A program made the translations under genes and the position numbers. Below are positions 32,299-41,272 of a DNA stretch of 54,049 nt, piece by piece. Below the pieces are notes generated by a model that was given only the letters and a program-made list of their open reading frames with translations, was not told the DNA's origin and did not search any database. Positions within the stretch are counted from its first letter, which is position 1, and every line of letters begins with the position of its first letter. The DNA is from JBKPNX01 sp046732855 (GTDB lineage Bacteria > Pseudomonadota > Alphaproteobacteria > Geminicoccales > Geminicoccaceae): NCBI GenBank assembly GCA_046732855.1, contig JBKPNX010000092.1, positions 1 through 54,049 on the forward strand. Direction: 5' to 3'.

Positions 32299-32703
32299 TC
32301 AGGTCTGTTCCAGCTCGATCAGGGTGCCGCTGAAGTCCTTGGGATGCAGGAACAGCACCGGCCGCTCGTGAGCGCCGATCTTGGGCTCGCCGTCCCCGAG
32401 CACGCGCGCGCCTGCTGCGAGCATGCGATCGCGTGCGGCCAGGATGTCCGCCACTTCGTAGCAGACGTGGTGCAGTCCGCCACCGGGATGGCGCTGCAGG
32501 AAGCCGGCAATCGGCGAATCAACGCCGAGCGGGTGGAGCAGCTCGATCTTGGTGTTCGGCAGCTCGATGAACACGGTGGTGACGCCGTGCGCCGGCTGCG
32601 CGACGGGCGCTGACACCTTCGCGCCGAGGAGGTCGCGGTATTGAGCCGCGGCGGCGGCCAGATCGGGCACCGCGATCGCCACGTGATTGAGCCGGCCGAT
32701 CAT
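32299..32703 (-). CDS. mce: Methylmalonyl-CoA epimerase
   Basis: The protein has 134 residues, the standard length. It is a two-module glyoxalase-fold protein: 'LNHVAIAVPDLAAAAAQYRDLLGAKV' opens the first half with the metal-binding His, and 'HPGGGLHHVCYEVADILAARDRMLAAGARVL' and 'HPKDFSGTLIELEQT' carry the other ligands and the terminal glutamate. It interconverts (S)- and (R)-methylmalonyl-CoA on the route from propionyl-CoA to succinyl-CoA. The start overlaps the rnj stop by four bases (ATGA), so it is translated together with RNase J, as in other alphaproteobacteria. Confidence 0.95.
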   Translation of the reverse strand: MIGRLNHVAIAVPDLAAAAAQYRDLLGAKVSAPVAQPAHGVTTVFIELPNTKIELLHPLGVDSPIAGFLQRHPGGGLHHVCYEVADILAARDRMLAAGARVLGDGEPKIGAHERPVLFLHPKDFSGTLIELEQT

Positions 32704-34394
32704 CGGGCCGACTCGGCCTCGTCGAGCAGGCCTTGCAGGGCCTCCCTGTCCAGACGGGTGATCTGGACCTCGATGATCGGCCGGCGATCGCGCACCAGCT
32801 TGAGCGCCTGACGGACCGCGGTGCGCACGGCCTGACGGATGCGTTCGTCATCGAGCACGGCGTCGTCGTCCAGGTCCTCGATCGCATCCTCGATCTGGTC
32901 CAGCACGCCATCGTACAGGCCCGGCTCTCGCTCGAGATCGACTGCGCCGAAGGTGGACAGCCGGGGGCTCGCCAGCAGCGCGCCGTACTGATCCAGGACC
33001 AAACCGACCAGGACCGTGCCATGGTTCATCAAGCGTCGGCGAGTGCGGAAGAGCTCGTCCTCGGCGGCGATCAGCTCCTGGTTTTCGAGCACGAGACGGC
33101 CGGTCGGCACCTCGTCCATCACCATCGCCGGCCCGGGCGCCAGACGCACCAGGTCGCCATTCTTGACCTCCAGCGGATGTGGCACGCCGAGGCGCCGGGC
33201 GAATGCCAGGTGCTCGTGGAGATGACGCGCCTCGCCGTGCACCGGGATGGCGATCTGCGGTCGAATCCAATGGTACATCTGCTCGACCTCGTCGCGACAC
33301 GGGTGGCCCGAGACGTGCACGAAATGATCGCGCTCGGTGATCACCTCGATCCCTTGGCTGATCAGGCTGTTGTGCAGATTGTACAGGGTCCGCTCGTTGC
33401 CGGGGATGATCTTCGAGGAGAAGATCACGGCGTCACCGGGCTCGAGGCGCACGCTCGGATGCTGGCCGGCGGCGATGCGGCTGAGCGCGGCGCGGGGCTC
33501 GCCCTGGCAGCCAGTCGCCAGCCACAGCACCTTGCCGCGCGGGAGCTCGCTGGCGGCCCGCTCATCGAGCAGCGGCGGCAGCCTCTCCAGGTAGCCGACC
33601 TCGCGCGCCGCCTCGAGCATGCGATGCATCGAGCGGCCGACCGCCGCCGGCTGGCGCCCGACTTCCGCAGCGACGTGGGCCGCAGTCTCGAGCCGCGCGA
33701 TGTTCGAGGCGAAGGTGGTCAGCACGACCCGATGCTCGAGCCCGCCGATCAGGGCCCGCAGGCTGTCCCGCACCTCCGCTTCCGAACCGGAGGTGCCGGG
33801 ATTGAGGATGTTGGTCGAGTCGCCAATCATGGCGAGCACGCCTTCCCGGCCGAACGCTTCCAGATCATCGGTCGCGGTCAGCGGCCCGACCAGGGGCGCC
33901 GGATCCAGCTTCCAGTCGCCGGTGTGCAGCACGTTGCCGAGCGGCGTGCGCAGGGCGAGCGCATGCGATTCGGGAATCGAATGCGTGACCCGGACCAGAC
34001 TGCAGTCGAACGGCCCGACCATGAACCGCTCGCCCGGCGCGACCACGTTCAGGACGGCGCCCTTGACGCCTGCATCCTCGAGCTTGCGGCGCAGCACCGC
34101 GGCGGTGAACCGGGTACAGTGAATCGGACAGCGCAGTCGGTTCCAGAGATAGGGCAGGGCGCCGAAGTGATCCTCGTGAGCATGCGTCAGCACCAGGCCG
34201 GCGAGGCTCTCGGTGCGCGCGGCGATGAAGCTCGGATCCGGCAGCACGATCTCGACGCCGGGCAGGGTCTCGTCGGCAAAGCTGAGCCCGAGATCGACCA
34301 TCAGCCACTGGCCGTCGAGCTGGTACAGATTGAGGTTGAGGCCGATTTCGCCGGCGCCGCCGAGTGGCACGAACAACAGCTGCCGTTCCGCCAT
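32700..34394 (-). CDS. rnj: Ribonuclease J
   Basis: The protein has 564 residues. The MBL core shows 'LTHAHEDHFGALPYL' with H71, H73, D75 and H76, then 'VTHSIPESHAL', 'VLHTGDWKLD' and 'IGDSTNILNPGTSGSE'. The beta-CASP part has 'VVLTTFASNIARLETAA', 'ATGCQGEPRAALSRIA' and 'HVSGHPCRDEVEQMYHWIRPQIAIPVHGE'. The C-terminal domain (from about 460) is the usual RNase J end. It is a 5'-3' exonuclease and endonuclease in RNA turnover and rRNA maturation in the cytoplasm. It follows coaX by 11 bases and overlaps mce by four, consistent with one transcript. Confidence 0.96.
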   Translation of the reverse strand: MAERQLLFVPLGGAGEIGLNLNLYQLDGQWLMVDLGLSFADETLPGVEIVLPDPSFIAARTESLAGLVLTHAHEDHFGALPYLWNRLRCPIHCTRFTAAVLRRKLEDAGVKGAVLNVVAPGERFMVGPFDCSLVRVTHSIPESHALALRTPLGNVLHTGDWKLDPAPLVGPLTATDDLEAFGREGVLAMIGDSTNILNPGTSGSEAEVRDSLRALIGGLEHRVVLTTFASNIARLETAAHVAAEVGRQPAAVGRSMHRMLEAAREVGYLERLPPLLDERAASELPRGKVLWLATGCQGEPRAALSRIAAGQHPSVRLEPGDAVIFSSKIIPGNERTLYNLHNSLISQGIEVITERDHFVHVSGHPCRDEVEQMYHWIRPQIAIPVHGEARHLHEHLAFARRLGVPHPLEVKNGDLVRLAPGPAMVMDEVPTGRLVLENQELIAAEDELFRTRRRLMNHGTVLVGLVLDQYGALLASPRLSTFGAVDLEREPGLYDGVLDQIEDAIEDLDDDAVLDDERIRQAVRTAVRQALKLVRDRRPIIEVQITRLDREALQGLLDEAESAR

Positions 34395-34405
34395 CCGCCC
34401 GCCCT

Positions 34406-35197
34406 TCAGTTCTCTGCGTGCGGCCGATCGGCGTGGAACAGCTCGACCAACCCTGCCATGGTCAGATCGCGGTCGACCTGCTCGATCACGTCCGTGGCGT
34501 CGGCGAACAGCCCGGCGAGCCCCCCCGTGGCGATCACCTTCATCTCGGCGCCGAACTCTTCCTTGATGCGCGCCACCATACCTTCGACCATGCTGACGTA
34601 GCCCCAGAACACGCCCGACTGCATCGCGGTCACGGTGGAGCTGCCGATCACCCGCGGCGGCCGCTCTACCGCGACGCGCGGCAGCTTCGCGGCCGCCCTG
34701 TGCAACGCCTCGAGCGAGAGGTTGATCCCGGTCGCGATCACCCCGCCGCAGTACCGCCCCGCCTCATCGATCACGTCGAACGTGGTCGCGGTGCCGAAGT
34801 CGACCACGATCAGGGGGCCACGGTAGCGGGCGTGCGCGGCGACGGCGTTGACCAGCCGGTCGGCGCCGACCTCGCGCGGATTATCGATCAGCACCGGCAC
34901 GGTTACGCTGAGATCCTCGCCGACCACGCGGGCGACGCAGTTGAACACGTCGCGGCACATGCTCTTCAGCGGCGTCACCGCCTGGGGCACGACCGAAGCG
35001 ATCACCGCGGCGCCGACATCGTGGTGATGGTGCCCCTTGAGGGTCATGAGCTGGGTCAACGCTGCGGCATACTCGTCTGCGGTGCGCTCGCGCATGGTCG
35101 AGATCCGCCACTGACCCAGGGCGAGGCGCTCCCGGTACAGCGCGAACACCGTGTTGGTGTTGCCGACGTCGATCGCGAGCAGCAGATGCGCGGCCAT
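34406..35197 (-). CDS. coaX: Type III pantothenate kinase
   Basis: The protein has 263 residues. 'LLLAIDVGNTNTVFALY' at the N-terminus is the phosphate-1 loop with Asp10. 'SVVPQAVTPLK', 'DNPREVGADRLVNAVAAHARY' and 'LIVVDFGTATTFDVIDEAGRYCGGVIATGINLS' give the substrate and second phosphate loops of the ASKHA fold. It phosphorylates pantothenate as the first step to coenzyme A and, as a type III enzyme, is expected to need a monovalent cation and to escape feedback by CoA. The start lies three bases after the birA stop. Confidence 0.96.
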   Translation of the reverse strand: MAAHLLLAIDVGNTNTVFALYRERLALGQWRISTMRERTADEYAAALTQLMTLKGHHHHDVGAAVIASVVPQAVTPLKSMCRDVFNCVARVVGEDLSVTVPVLIDNPREVGADRLVNAVAAHARYRGPLIVVDFGTATTFDVIDEAGRYCGGVIATGINLSLEALHRAAAKLPRVAVERPPRVIGSSTVTAMQSGVFWGYVSMVEGMVARIKEEFGAEMKVIATGGLAGLFADATDVIEQVDRDLTMAGLVELFHADRPHAEN

Positions 35198-35200
35198 GGC

Positions 35201-35959
35201 TCAGCGCTCCCTGAACAGGAGCTCGCCCGCGCTGATCTGGCGCCGGCCACCATCCTGCGCAACCACGAGCGCGCCCTGCTCGGTCACATCGACCAAGCGC
35301 CCGGCGACCTCCTCTTGTCCCAGGCGCAGGCGCACCCGGTCGCCAATGCCGGAGCCGAGCGCCAGCCACGACGGGCGAACGGCGGCGAAGCCTCCCACCC
35401 GCCAGCGCGCCAGCCAACCATCCAGGGCGCCAAGGTAACGCTCCAGGACGTGCAGCGGGGTCACCGGCGGGAACCCTTCGTAGCGCAGCGCGGTCGCGGG
35501 ATAGGGCGTACCGCGAGGCGCGCTCGCGATGTTGACGCCCGAGCCGACCACCACCCAAGCGACGCGCTCCCGGGCGCCCGGGGCGCTCTCCAGCAGCAAG
35601 CCGGCCGCCTTGGCGCCACGGATGAGCACATCGTTCGGCCACTTGACCCGGACGTCCGCATCGGGCGGCGCCAGGGCGAGCAGCGCTTCGGCCAGCGCGA
35701 GGCTCGCGACCAGTGACAGCTGCGCGGCCACGGCGACGGTGCAATCCGGACGCAACAGCAGCGAGGCATAGAGGTTGCCGCGCGGCGATTCCCACCCGCG
35801 GCCATGCCGGCCCCGTCCCTTGACCTGCTCGGCCGCGACCACCACGGCGCCGGCAGCAGCACCCTGCTCGGCCAGCCGCCGCGCCTCGTCGTTGGTGCTC
35901 TCGACCCGATCGAAAGCATGCAAGACGTAGCCGTCCGGCAGTCGTGGTCCGCTGCTCAC
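35201..35959 (-). CDS. birA: Biotin--[acetyl-CoA-carboxylase] ligase
   Basis: The protein has 252 residues, a ligase without the N-terminal helix-turn-helix of E. coli BirA, so it should not act as a repressor. 'RVESTNDEARRLA' and the biotinyl-AMP loop 'KGRGRHGRGWESPRGNLYASLLLRP' (47-71) are intact, as is 'VRVKWPNDVLIRGAKAAGLLLES' with the catalytic lysine region. The usual GGIL motif reads AGLL here, a conservative change. It attaches biotin to the carrier domain of acetyl-CoA carboxylase and similar enzymes. It overlaps the end of nuoN by four bases. Confidence 0.95.
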   Translation of the reverse strand: MSSGPRLPDGYVLHAFDRVESTNDEARRLAEQGAAAGAVVVAAEQVKGRGRHGRGWESPRGNLYASLLLRPDCTVAVAAQLSLVASLALAEALLALAPPDADVRVKWPNDVLIRGAKAAGLLLESAPGARERVAWVVVGSGVNIASAPRGTPYPATALRYEGFPPVTPLHVLERYLGALDGWLARWRVGGFAAVRPSWLALGSGIGDRVRLRLGQEEVAGRLVDVTEQGALVVAQDGGRRQISAGELLFRER

Positions 35960-37407
35960 GAGAGCAGCGCCGCGGCCGCGCTCGCGGCCTGATTGAGGAG
36001 AGGACCGGGACGCAGGCAGAACACGAGATTGAACAGGGCGGTCGCGCCGACGATCACCGCAAACTCACGCCCCACAGCCCGATCCAGCGGCTCTTCCGTC
36101 TCGTCGAAGTACATCACCTTCACGATGCGGATGTAGTAGAAGGCGCCGACCACGCTCGCCAGGACGCCGATGACCGCGAGCGCGACCAGGTCCGCATCGA
36201 TCGCGGCCAGGAACACGTACAGCTTGGCGAAGAACCCGGCGAGCGGCGGGATGCCGGCCAGCGAGAACATGAATACTGCCAGCGCGGCGGCAAACATGGG
36301 CTGGGTGCGGGCGAGCCCAGCGAGATCGTCGATATTCTCGACCGCCTGGCCATTGCGCCGCATCAGCAGCACGCAGCCGAAGGTGCCGACGGTCATGACC
36401 ACGTAAATGGCCATGTAGATCAGCACGCTCTGCGCCCCCGCGGCCGTGCCCGCCGCCACGCCGACCAGGGCGTAGCCCATGTGGCCGATGCTGCTGTAGG
36501 CGAGCAGGCGCTTGATGTTGGTCTGACCGATCGCGGCGAACGCACCGAGCAGCATCGAGGCGACCGAGATGAATACGGCGATCTGCTGCCACTGCGGCGC
36601 CCAGTCGCCGAACGCCTGGAAGAACACGCGAAGCGTCAGACCGATGGCGGCGACCTTCGGCGCGGCGGCGAGGAACGCGGTCACCGGAGTAGGCGCGCCT
36701 TCGTAGACGTCGGGAGTCCACATGTGGAAGGGCACCGCCGCCATCTTGAACGCCAGGCCGGCGGCGATGAAGACGAGGCCGATCAGGGCACCGCTGTTGA
36801 CCGGCCGGGCGGCGCCCGGGGCCACATCGAACAGCCGCGCGAGATGCTCGAAGGACAGCGTACCGGTGAAGCCGTAGACCAGCGAGCAGCCGTACAGCAG
36901 CAGCCCCGACGCCAGGGCGCCGAGGACGAAGTACTTGAGCCCGGCTTCGGTCGAGCGGGTCTGGTCGCGATGGAATGCGGTCAGCACGTACAGCGGCAGG
37001 CTCTGCAGCTCGAGCGCGAGGTACAGGGCGAGCAGGCTGTTCGCCGAGATCATCATGAGCATGCCGACGGTCGAGAACAGCGCGAGCAGCGGGAACTCGA
37101 ACCGCTCGATCCCCTCCTCGCGCAGGAATTCGGGCGACATGATCAGGCAGAGCGCCGCCCCGAGCAGGGTCAGCACCTTGAGGAACACGGCAAAGCGGTC
37201 GGTGATGAAATGGCCGCCGAACGTCGAAGTCTCGCCCGAATCGAATGCGGCCACCAGGAAGATGCCGATCAGAAGGGCGGCGACGCACACGGGCGTGACC
37301 ACGCGGCTGGCGTCGGGCTCGCGGCCACGAAAGGCGCCGACCATCAGCAGCACCAGGCCGACGCAGATCAGGAAGATCTCGGTGATCGCGGGCGCGAGGT
37401 CGAACAC
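35956..37407 (-). CDS. nuoN: NADH-quinone oxidoreductase subunit N
   Basis: The protein has 483 residues with about 14 membrane helices and is one of three antiporter-like proton-pumping subunits of complex I. Typical blocks are 'FPLLALFSTVGMLMMISANSLLALYLALELQSLPLYVL' (with the key glutamate in ALELQSLPLY), 'STEAGLKYFVLGALASGLLLYG', 'FKMAAVPFHMWTPDVYEGAPTPVTAFLAAAPKVA' (conserved lysines) and 'RLLAYSSIGHMGYALVG'. It is the last gene of the nuo cluster. The frame overlaps birA by four bases and begins 14 bases after the nuoM stop. Confidence 0.96.
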   Translation of the reverse strand: MFDLAPAITEIFLICVGLVLLMVGAFRGREPDASRVVTPVCVAALLIGIFLVAAFDSGETSTFGGHFITDRFAVFLKVLTLLGAALCLIMSPEFLREEGIERFEFPLLALFSTVGMLMMISANSLLALYLALELQSLPLYVLTAFHRDQTRSTEAGLKYFVLGALASGLLLYGCSLVYGFTGTLSFEHLARLFDVAPGAARPVNSGALIGLVFIAAGLAFKMAAVPFHMWTPDVYEGAPTPVTAFLAAAPKVAAIGLTLRVFFQAFGDWAPQWQQIAVFISVASMLLGAFAAIGQTNIKRLLAYSSIGHMGYALVGVAAGTAAGAQSVLIYMAIYVVMTVGTFGCVLLMRRNGQAVENIDDLAGLARTQPMFAAALAVFMFSLAGIPPLAGFFAKLYVFLAAIDADLVALAVIGVLASVVGAFYYIRIVKVMYFDETEEPLDRAVGREFAVIVGATALFNLVFCLRPGPLLNQAASAAAALLS

Positions 37408-37421
37408 GCGGCTACCTTCGC

Positions 37422-38921
37422 TCAGCGGGCGGTCAGCTGGCTGCCGGTCCCGGCGGCCGACTGGGCGATCAGCTGGTCGACCGATGCGGCCATCGGATCG
37501 AGGAACAGGCTCGGATAGATGCCCATAAGGAGCACGAGGACGACCAGCGGCGCGAACGCCGCCACCTCATGGGGCCGCAGATCCTTGATTGCCCTCAGGT
37601 GCTCCTTGACCAGGGCGCCGAAGATGACGCGGCGGTACAGCCAGAGCATGTAGGCCGCGCCCAGGACCATGCCGGTGGCGGCGAGCAGCGCGACCCAGCT
37701 GTTGACCTGGAACACACCGATCAGCACCAGGATCTCCCCGACGAAGCCGGAGGTTCCGGGTAGTCCGACGGCGGCCAGCATGAACAGCATGAACACCGTG
37801 GCGTACACCGGCATGCGCTCGGCCAGCCCGCCGTAGGTCGCGATATCGCGCGAGTGGATGCGGTCGTAGACCACGCCGACCACCATGAACAGCGCGCCCG
37901 AGACGAAGCCGTGGCTCAGCATCTGCATCAGGCTGCCCTGGATGCCGAGCGGGTTGAGCGTGAAGATCCCGATGGTGACGATGCCCATGTGCGCGACCGA
38001 GCTGTACGCGATCAGCTTCTTCATGTCGGTCTGCATCAGCGCGACCAGCGAGGTGTAGATCACCGCGACCACCGAGAGCGCATAGATCAGCGGGGTGAAG
38101 TAGGCGGAAGCGTCCGGCAGCATCGGCAGGGAGAAGCGCAAGAACCCATAGCCGCCGAGCTTCAGGAGGATCCCGGCCAGGACCACCGAGCCGGCCGTCG
38201 GCGCCTCGACGTGGGCGTCTGGCAGCCAGGTGTGGAACGGCCACATCGGCACCTTGACCGCGAACGAGGCGAACATGGCGAGCCACAACCAGCGCTGCAG
38301 GCCCGGGGCGTAGTCGGCGGCGATCAGCGCGGGAATCTCGGTCGTGCCGGTCTGCAGGTACATCACGAGGATCGCGACCAGGAACAGGACCGAGCCGGCC
38401 AGGGTGTACAGGAAGAACTTGAAGGCGGAATAGACGCGGCGCGGCCCGCCCCAAATGCCGATGATCAGAAACATCGGGATCAGAATGCCTTCGAAGAACA
38501 GGTAAAACAGAACCACATCGAGCGCGCAGAACACGCCGACCATGAACGTTTCCATGGCCAGGAACGCGATCATGTATTCCTTGACCCGGAACTGCACCGA
38601 TTCCCAGGAAACGACGACGCAGACGAGAGTGATCAGGGTGCTGAGCAGGACCAGGAACAGCGAGATGCCGTCGACGCCGACGTAGTAGCTGATGCCAAAG
38701 CCGAACCAGTCCGCCCGCTCGACCAGCTGGAAATCGGCGCGGCTCGGATCGAAGTTGCTCCAGATCAGCAACGAGAGCAGGAACGTGATGGTCGCGGTCC
38801 AGAGCGCGACGCTGCGCGCATTCTGCGCGACCACCGCAGGCTCGCCGCGGATCAGCATGATGAACGCGGCGCCGGCGAGCGGCAGGAAGATCACGAGCGA
38901 CAGGAGCGGCCATTCGCTCAT
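37422..38921 (-). CDS. nuoM: NADH-quinone oxidoreductase subunit M
   Basis: The protein has 499 residues and about 14 membrane helices. Hallmarks are 'MIAFLAMETFMVGVFCALDVVLFYLFFEGILIPMFLIIGIWGG' (the conserved pump glutamate in FFEGILIPM), 'FAVKVPMWPFHTWLPDAHVEAPTAGSVVLAGILLKLGGYGFLRF' (lysines of the proton path) and 'KKLIAYSSVAHMGIVTIG'. It forms one proton channel in the membrane arm of complex I. The gene lies nine bases after nuoL and 14 before nuoN, all on the minus strand. Confidence 0.97.
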   Translation of the reverse strand: MSEWPLLSLVIFLPLAGAAFIMLIRGEPAVVAQNARSVALWTATITFLLSLLIWSNFDPSRADFQLVERADWFGFGISYYVGVDGISLFLVLLSTLITLVCVVVSWESVQFRVKEYMIAFLAMETFMVGVFCALDVVLFYLFFEGILIPMFLIIGIWGGPRRVYSAFKFFLYTLAGSVLFLVAILVMYLQTGTTEIPALIAADYAPGLQRWLWLAMFASFAVKVPMWPFHTWLPDAHVEAPTAGSVVLAGILLKLGGYGFLRFSLPMLPDASAYFTPLIYALSVVAVIYTSLVALMQTDMKKLIAYSSVAHMGIVTIGIFTLNPLGIQGSLMQMLSHGFVSGALFMVVGVVYDRIHSRDIATYGGLAERMPVYATVFMLFMLAAVGLPGTSGFVGEILVLIGVFQVNSWVALLAATGMVLGAAYMLWLYRRVIFGALVKEHLRAIKDLRPHEVAAFAPLVVLVLLMGIYPSLFLDPMAASVDQLIAQSAAGTGSQLTAR

Positions 38922-38930
38922 CGCCGCCCC

Positions 38931-40850
38931 TCAAACCGCGAACAGATACCAGCTGACCAGGGCGGCGACCCCGATCAGCATGGCGAACGCATAATGGTAG
39001 AGATAGCCGCTCTGCAGGCGCACGGCGCGACGCGCCACGGTCAGCGCGGAAGTGGCAACGCCGTCGGGCCCGAACCGATCGATGGTCATGACGTCGACGC
39101 CCTGCCACAGGGCCAGGCCCAGGCGCTTGGCGGGCTCGACGAACAGCCGGTCGTAGAGCCAGTCGAAGTACCAGGCGTTGAGCAGGAAGCGGTAGAGCGC
39201 CGGGGCGGCGCCAGCGAGGCGCGCCGGAAGTTGAGGCCGCCTGATGTACATGACATACGCGAGCGCGATGCCAATCACAGCGCCAATCACCGGCAGGATC
39301 TTGATCAGGAACGGCACGTGGTGCGCCTCCGCGAGCGCGTCGTGCTCGGGGAGGGCGAGGATCGAGCCGCGCCAGAATTCGCCCGTGCCCTCGACCATCG
39401 GCAGCCCGGCGAGGCCGGCGAAGGTCGCGCCAACCGCGAGCAGGATCAGCGGGATGGTCATGACCTTGGGCGATTCGTGCGCCTGCGCCAGGACCTCCTC
39501 CGGGGCGCGCGACGCGCCGTGGAACGTCATGAACAGCAGGCGCCAGGAGTAGAAGGCGGTGAGCACGGCGGCAAAGATGCCGAGCCAGAAGGCATAGGCG
39601 GCGAACGCGCCATGCCCCGCGAACGCGGCTTCCACGATCATGTCCTTCGAGTAATAGCCGGCGAAGATCGGAATGCCGGCGAGCGCGAGGGAGCCGATCC
39701 ACATCACGGCGTAGGTGATCGGCAGCCGTCGCCACAGGCCCCCCATCTTGCGCATGTCCTGCTCATCCGACATGGCGTGGATGACCGAACCGGCACCGAG
39801 GAACAGCAGCGCCTTGAAGAAGGCATGGGTGTACAGGTGGAAAATGCCGGCGGCATAGGCCGAGACGCCACAGGCCAAGAACATGTAGCCGAGCTGGGAG
39901 CAGGTGGAATACGCGATCACCCGCTTGATGTCGTTCTGCACCAGCCCGACCGTCGCCGCGAAGAACGCGGTGGTCGCGCCGATGAAGGTGACGAAGGCGA
40001 GCGCCGTGGTCGAGAGTTCGAACAGCGGCGAGCAGCGGGCGACCAGGAACACGCCGGCGGTGACCATCGTCGCGGCGTGGATCAGGGCGGATACCGGGGT
40101 CGGCCCTTCCATGGCGTCGGGCAGCCAGGTGTGCAGCCCGATCTGCGCCGACTTGCCCATCGCGCCGATGAACATGAGGATGCAGATCACGGTCAGCGTG
40201 TGAAAGGCGCCGCCGAACACCACGAGCTCGGTGTCGGCGAACTCGCGCGCGCCGCCGAACACTACGTCGAACTCGACCGAATCGAACACGAGATAGATGG
40301 CGGCGATGCCCAGCGCCAAGCCGACGTCGCCGACCCGGTTGACCAAAAACGCCTTGATCGCCGCAGCGCAGGCCGAGGGTCGCGTGTACCAGAAGCCGAT
40401 CAGCAGATAGGAGACCAGGCCGACGCCCTCCCAGCCGAAATACAGCTGGAGGAAGTTGTCCGCGGTGACTAGCGCGAGCATGAAGAACGTGAACAGCGAC
40501 AGATAGCTCATGAAGCGGGGCACGCCCGGGTCATGCGCCATGTACCCGACCGAGTAGACGTGGATCAGGGCGGAGACCGTGCTCACCGTGAACATCATCA
40601 CGGCGGACAGCACGTCGACCCGGATCGCCCAATCCACCTCCAGCGTGCCGGAATGGATCCAGCGGAACAGCTCGACTTTGTAGGGCTCACCGCTGAGCGC
40701 GCCAGGCAGCACCGCCCAGGAGCACAGCGCCGAGAGGATCAGGCCGCCGCAGGTCACGAGCTGGGCGCCGCGATCGCCGATCGCGCGCCCGAACAGGCCG
40801 GCGATGATCGCGCCGAGCAGCGGGAAAAAGACCACGCCGGCTGCAAGCAT
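38931..40850 (-). CDS. nuoL: NADH-quinone oxidoreductase subunit L
   Basis: The protein has 639 residues, with the antiporter-like core followed by the long C-terminal lateral helix and last membrane helix special to NuoL. Visible blocks are 'FMLALVTADNFLQLYFGWEGVGLVSYLLIGFWYTRPSACAAAIKAF' (pump glutamate in GWEGVGL), 'GKSAQIGLHTWLPDAMEGPTPVSALIHAATMVTAGVFL' and 'IKRVIAYSTCSQLGYMFLACG'. It forms the distal proton channel of complex I. The 113-base gap to nuoK is the only sizeable break in the cluster and holds a short tandem repeat. Confidence 0.97.
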   Translation of the reverse strand: MLAAGVVFFPLLGAIIAGLFGRAIGDRGAQLVTCGGLILSALCSWAVLPGALSGEPYKVELFRWIHSGTLEVDWAIRVDVLSAVMMFTVSTVSALIHVYSVGYMAHDPGVPRFMSYLSLFTFFMLALVTADNFLQLYFGWEGVGLVSYLLIGFWYTRPSACAAAIKAFLVNRVGDVGLALGIAAIYLVFDSVEFDVVFGGAREFADTELVVFGGAFHTLTVICILMFIGAMGKSAQIGLHTWLPDAMEGPTPVSALIHAATMVTAGVFLVARCSPLFELSTTALAFVTFIGATTAFFAATVGLVQNDIKRVIAYSTCSQLGYMFLACGVSAYAAGIFHLYTHAFFKALLFLGAGSVIHAMSDEQDMRKMGGLWRRLPITYAVMWIGSLALAGIPIFAGYYSKDMIVEAAFAGHGAFAAYAFWLGIFAAVLTAFYSWRLLFMTFHGASRAPEEVLAQAHESPKVMTIPLILLAVGATFAGLAGLPMVEGTGEFWRGSILALPEHDALAEAHHVPFLIKILPVIGAVIGIALAYVMYIRRPQLPARLAGAAPALYRFLLNAWYFDWLYDRLFVEPAKRLGLALWQGVDVMTIDRFGPDGVATSALTVARRAVRLQSGYLYHYAFAMLIGVAALVSWYLFAV

Positions 40851-40882
40851 GCCCTACCGATCCGCCGGCCGAGCCAGGACGC

Positions 40883-40918
40883 CTGGCCTGTGAGCGAGAC
40901 CCGGCCTATGAGCGGGGC
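40883..40918. repeat. Short tandem repeat in the nuoK-nuoL gap
   Basis: Two adjacent 18-base copies, CTGGCCTGTGAGCGAGAC and CCGGCCTATGAGCGGGGC, agree at 14 positions. They sit in the otherwise featureless 113-base gap between nuoK and nuoL. They may be decayed coding sequence, a spacer or an mRNA structure; no function can be read. Confidence 0.5.
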
Positions 40919-40963
40919 CCGGCCGTGTCATAGCCCCGATCATGGATGCCGTCCGCCGCACCT

Positions 40964-41272
40964 TCAGCCCCGCATCAGGTTGATGTCTTCGACCTCGATG
41001 CTGCCCCGGTTGCGGAAGTACACGACCAGGATGGCGAGGCCGATCGCCGCCTCGGCGGCAGCTACGGTGAGCACGAACATGGCGAACACCTGGCCGGCGA
41101 GATCCCCGAGATAGGCCGAGAACGCGACAAAGTTGAGGTTGATCGCGAGCAGCATCAGCTCGATCGACATTAGGATGATGATGACGTTCTTGCGGTTGAC
41201 GAAGATGCCGAAGATGCCGAGCGTGAACAGGATCGCGGCGACGGTCAGATAATGCGAGATCGGCACCGCCAT
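40964..41272 (-). CDS. nuoK: NADH-quinone oxidoreductase subunit K
   Basis: The protein has 102 residues and three membrane helices. 'RKNVIIILMSIELMLLAINLNFVAFS' contains the conserved glutamate of the second helix, and 'GQVFAMFVLTVAAAEAAIGLAILVVYFRNRGSIEVEDINLMRG' the second glutamate and the standard ending. These acids form part of the central proton-transfer axis in the complex I membrane arm. The ATG overlaps the nuoJ stop by one base (TGATG). Confidence 0.97.
   Translation of the reverse strand: MAVPISHYLTVAAILFTLGIFGIFVNRKNVIIILMSIELMLLAINLNFVAFSAYLGDLAGQVFAMFVLTVAAAEAAIGLAILVVYFRNRGSIEVEDINLMRG

Noticed and set aside
37854..40472. Very long plus-strand frame opposite nuoM and nuoL
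   Set aside because: It is antisense to two clear membrane-protein genes. Its sequence is the D/E/H/Q/R-rich pattern produced by reading hydrophobic helices backwards in GC-rich DNA.
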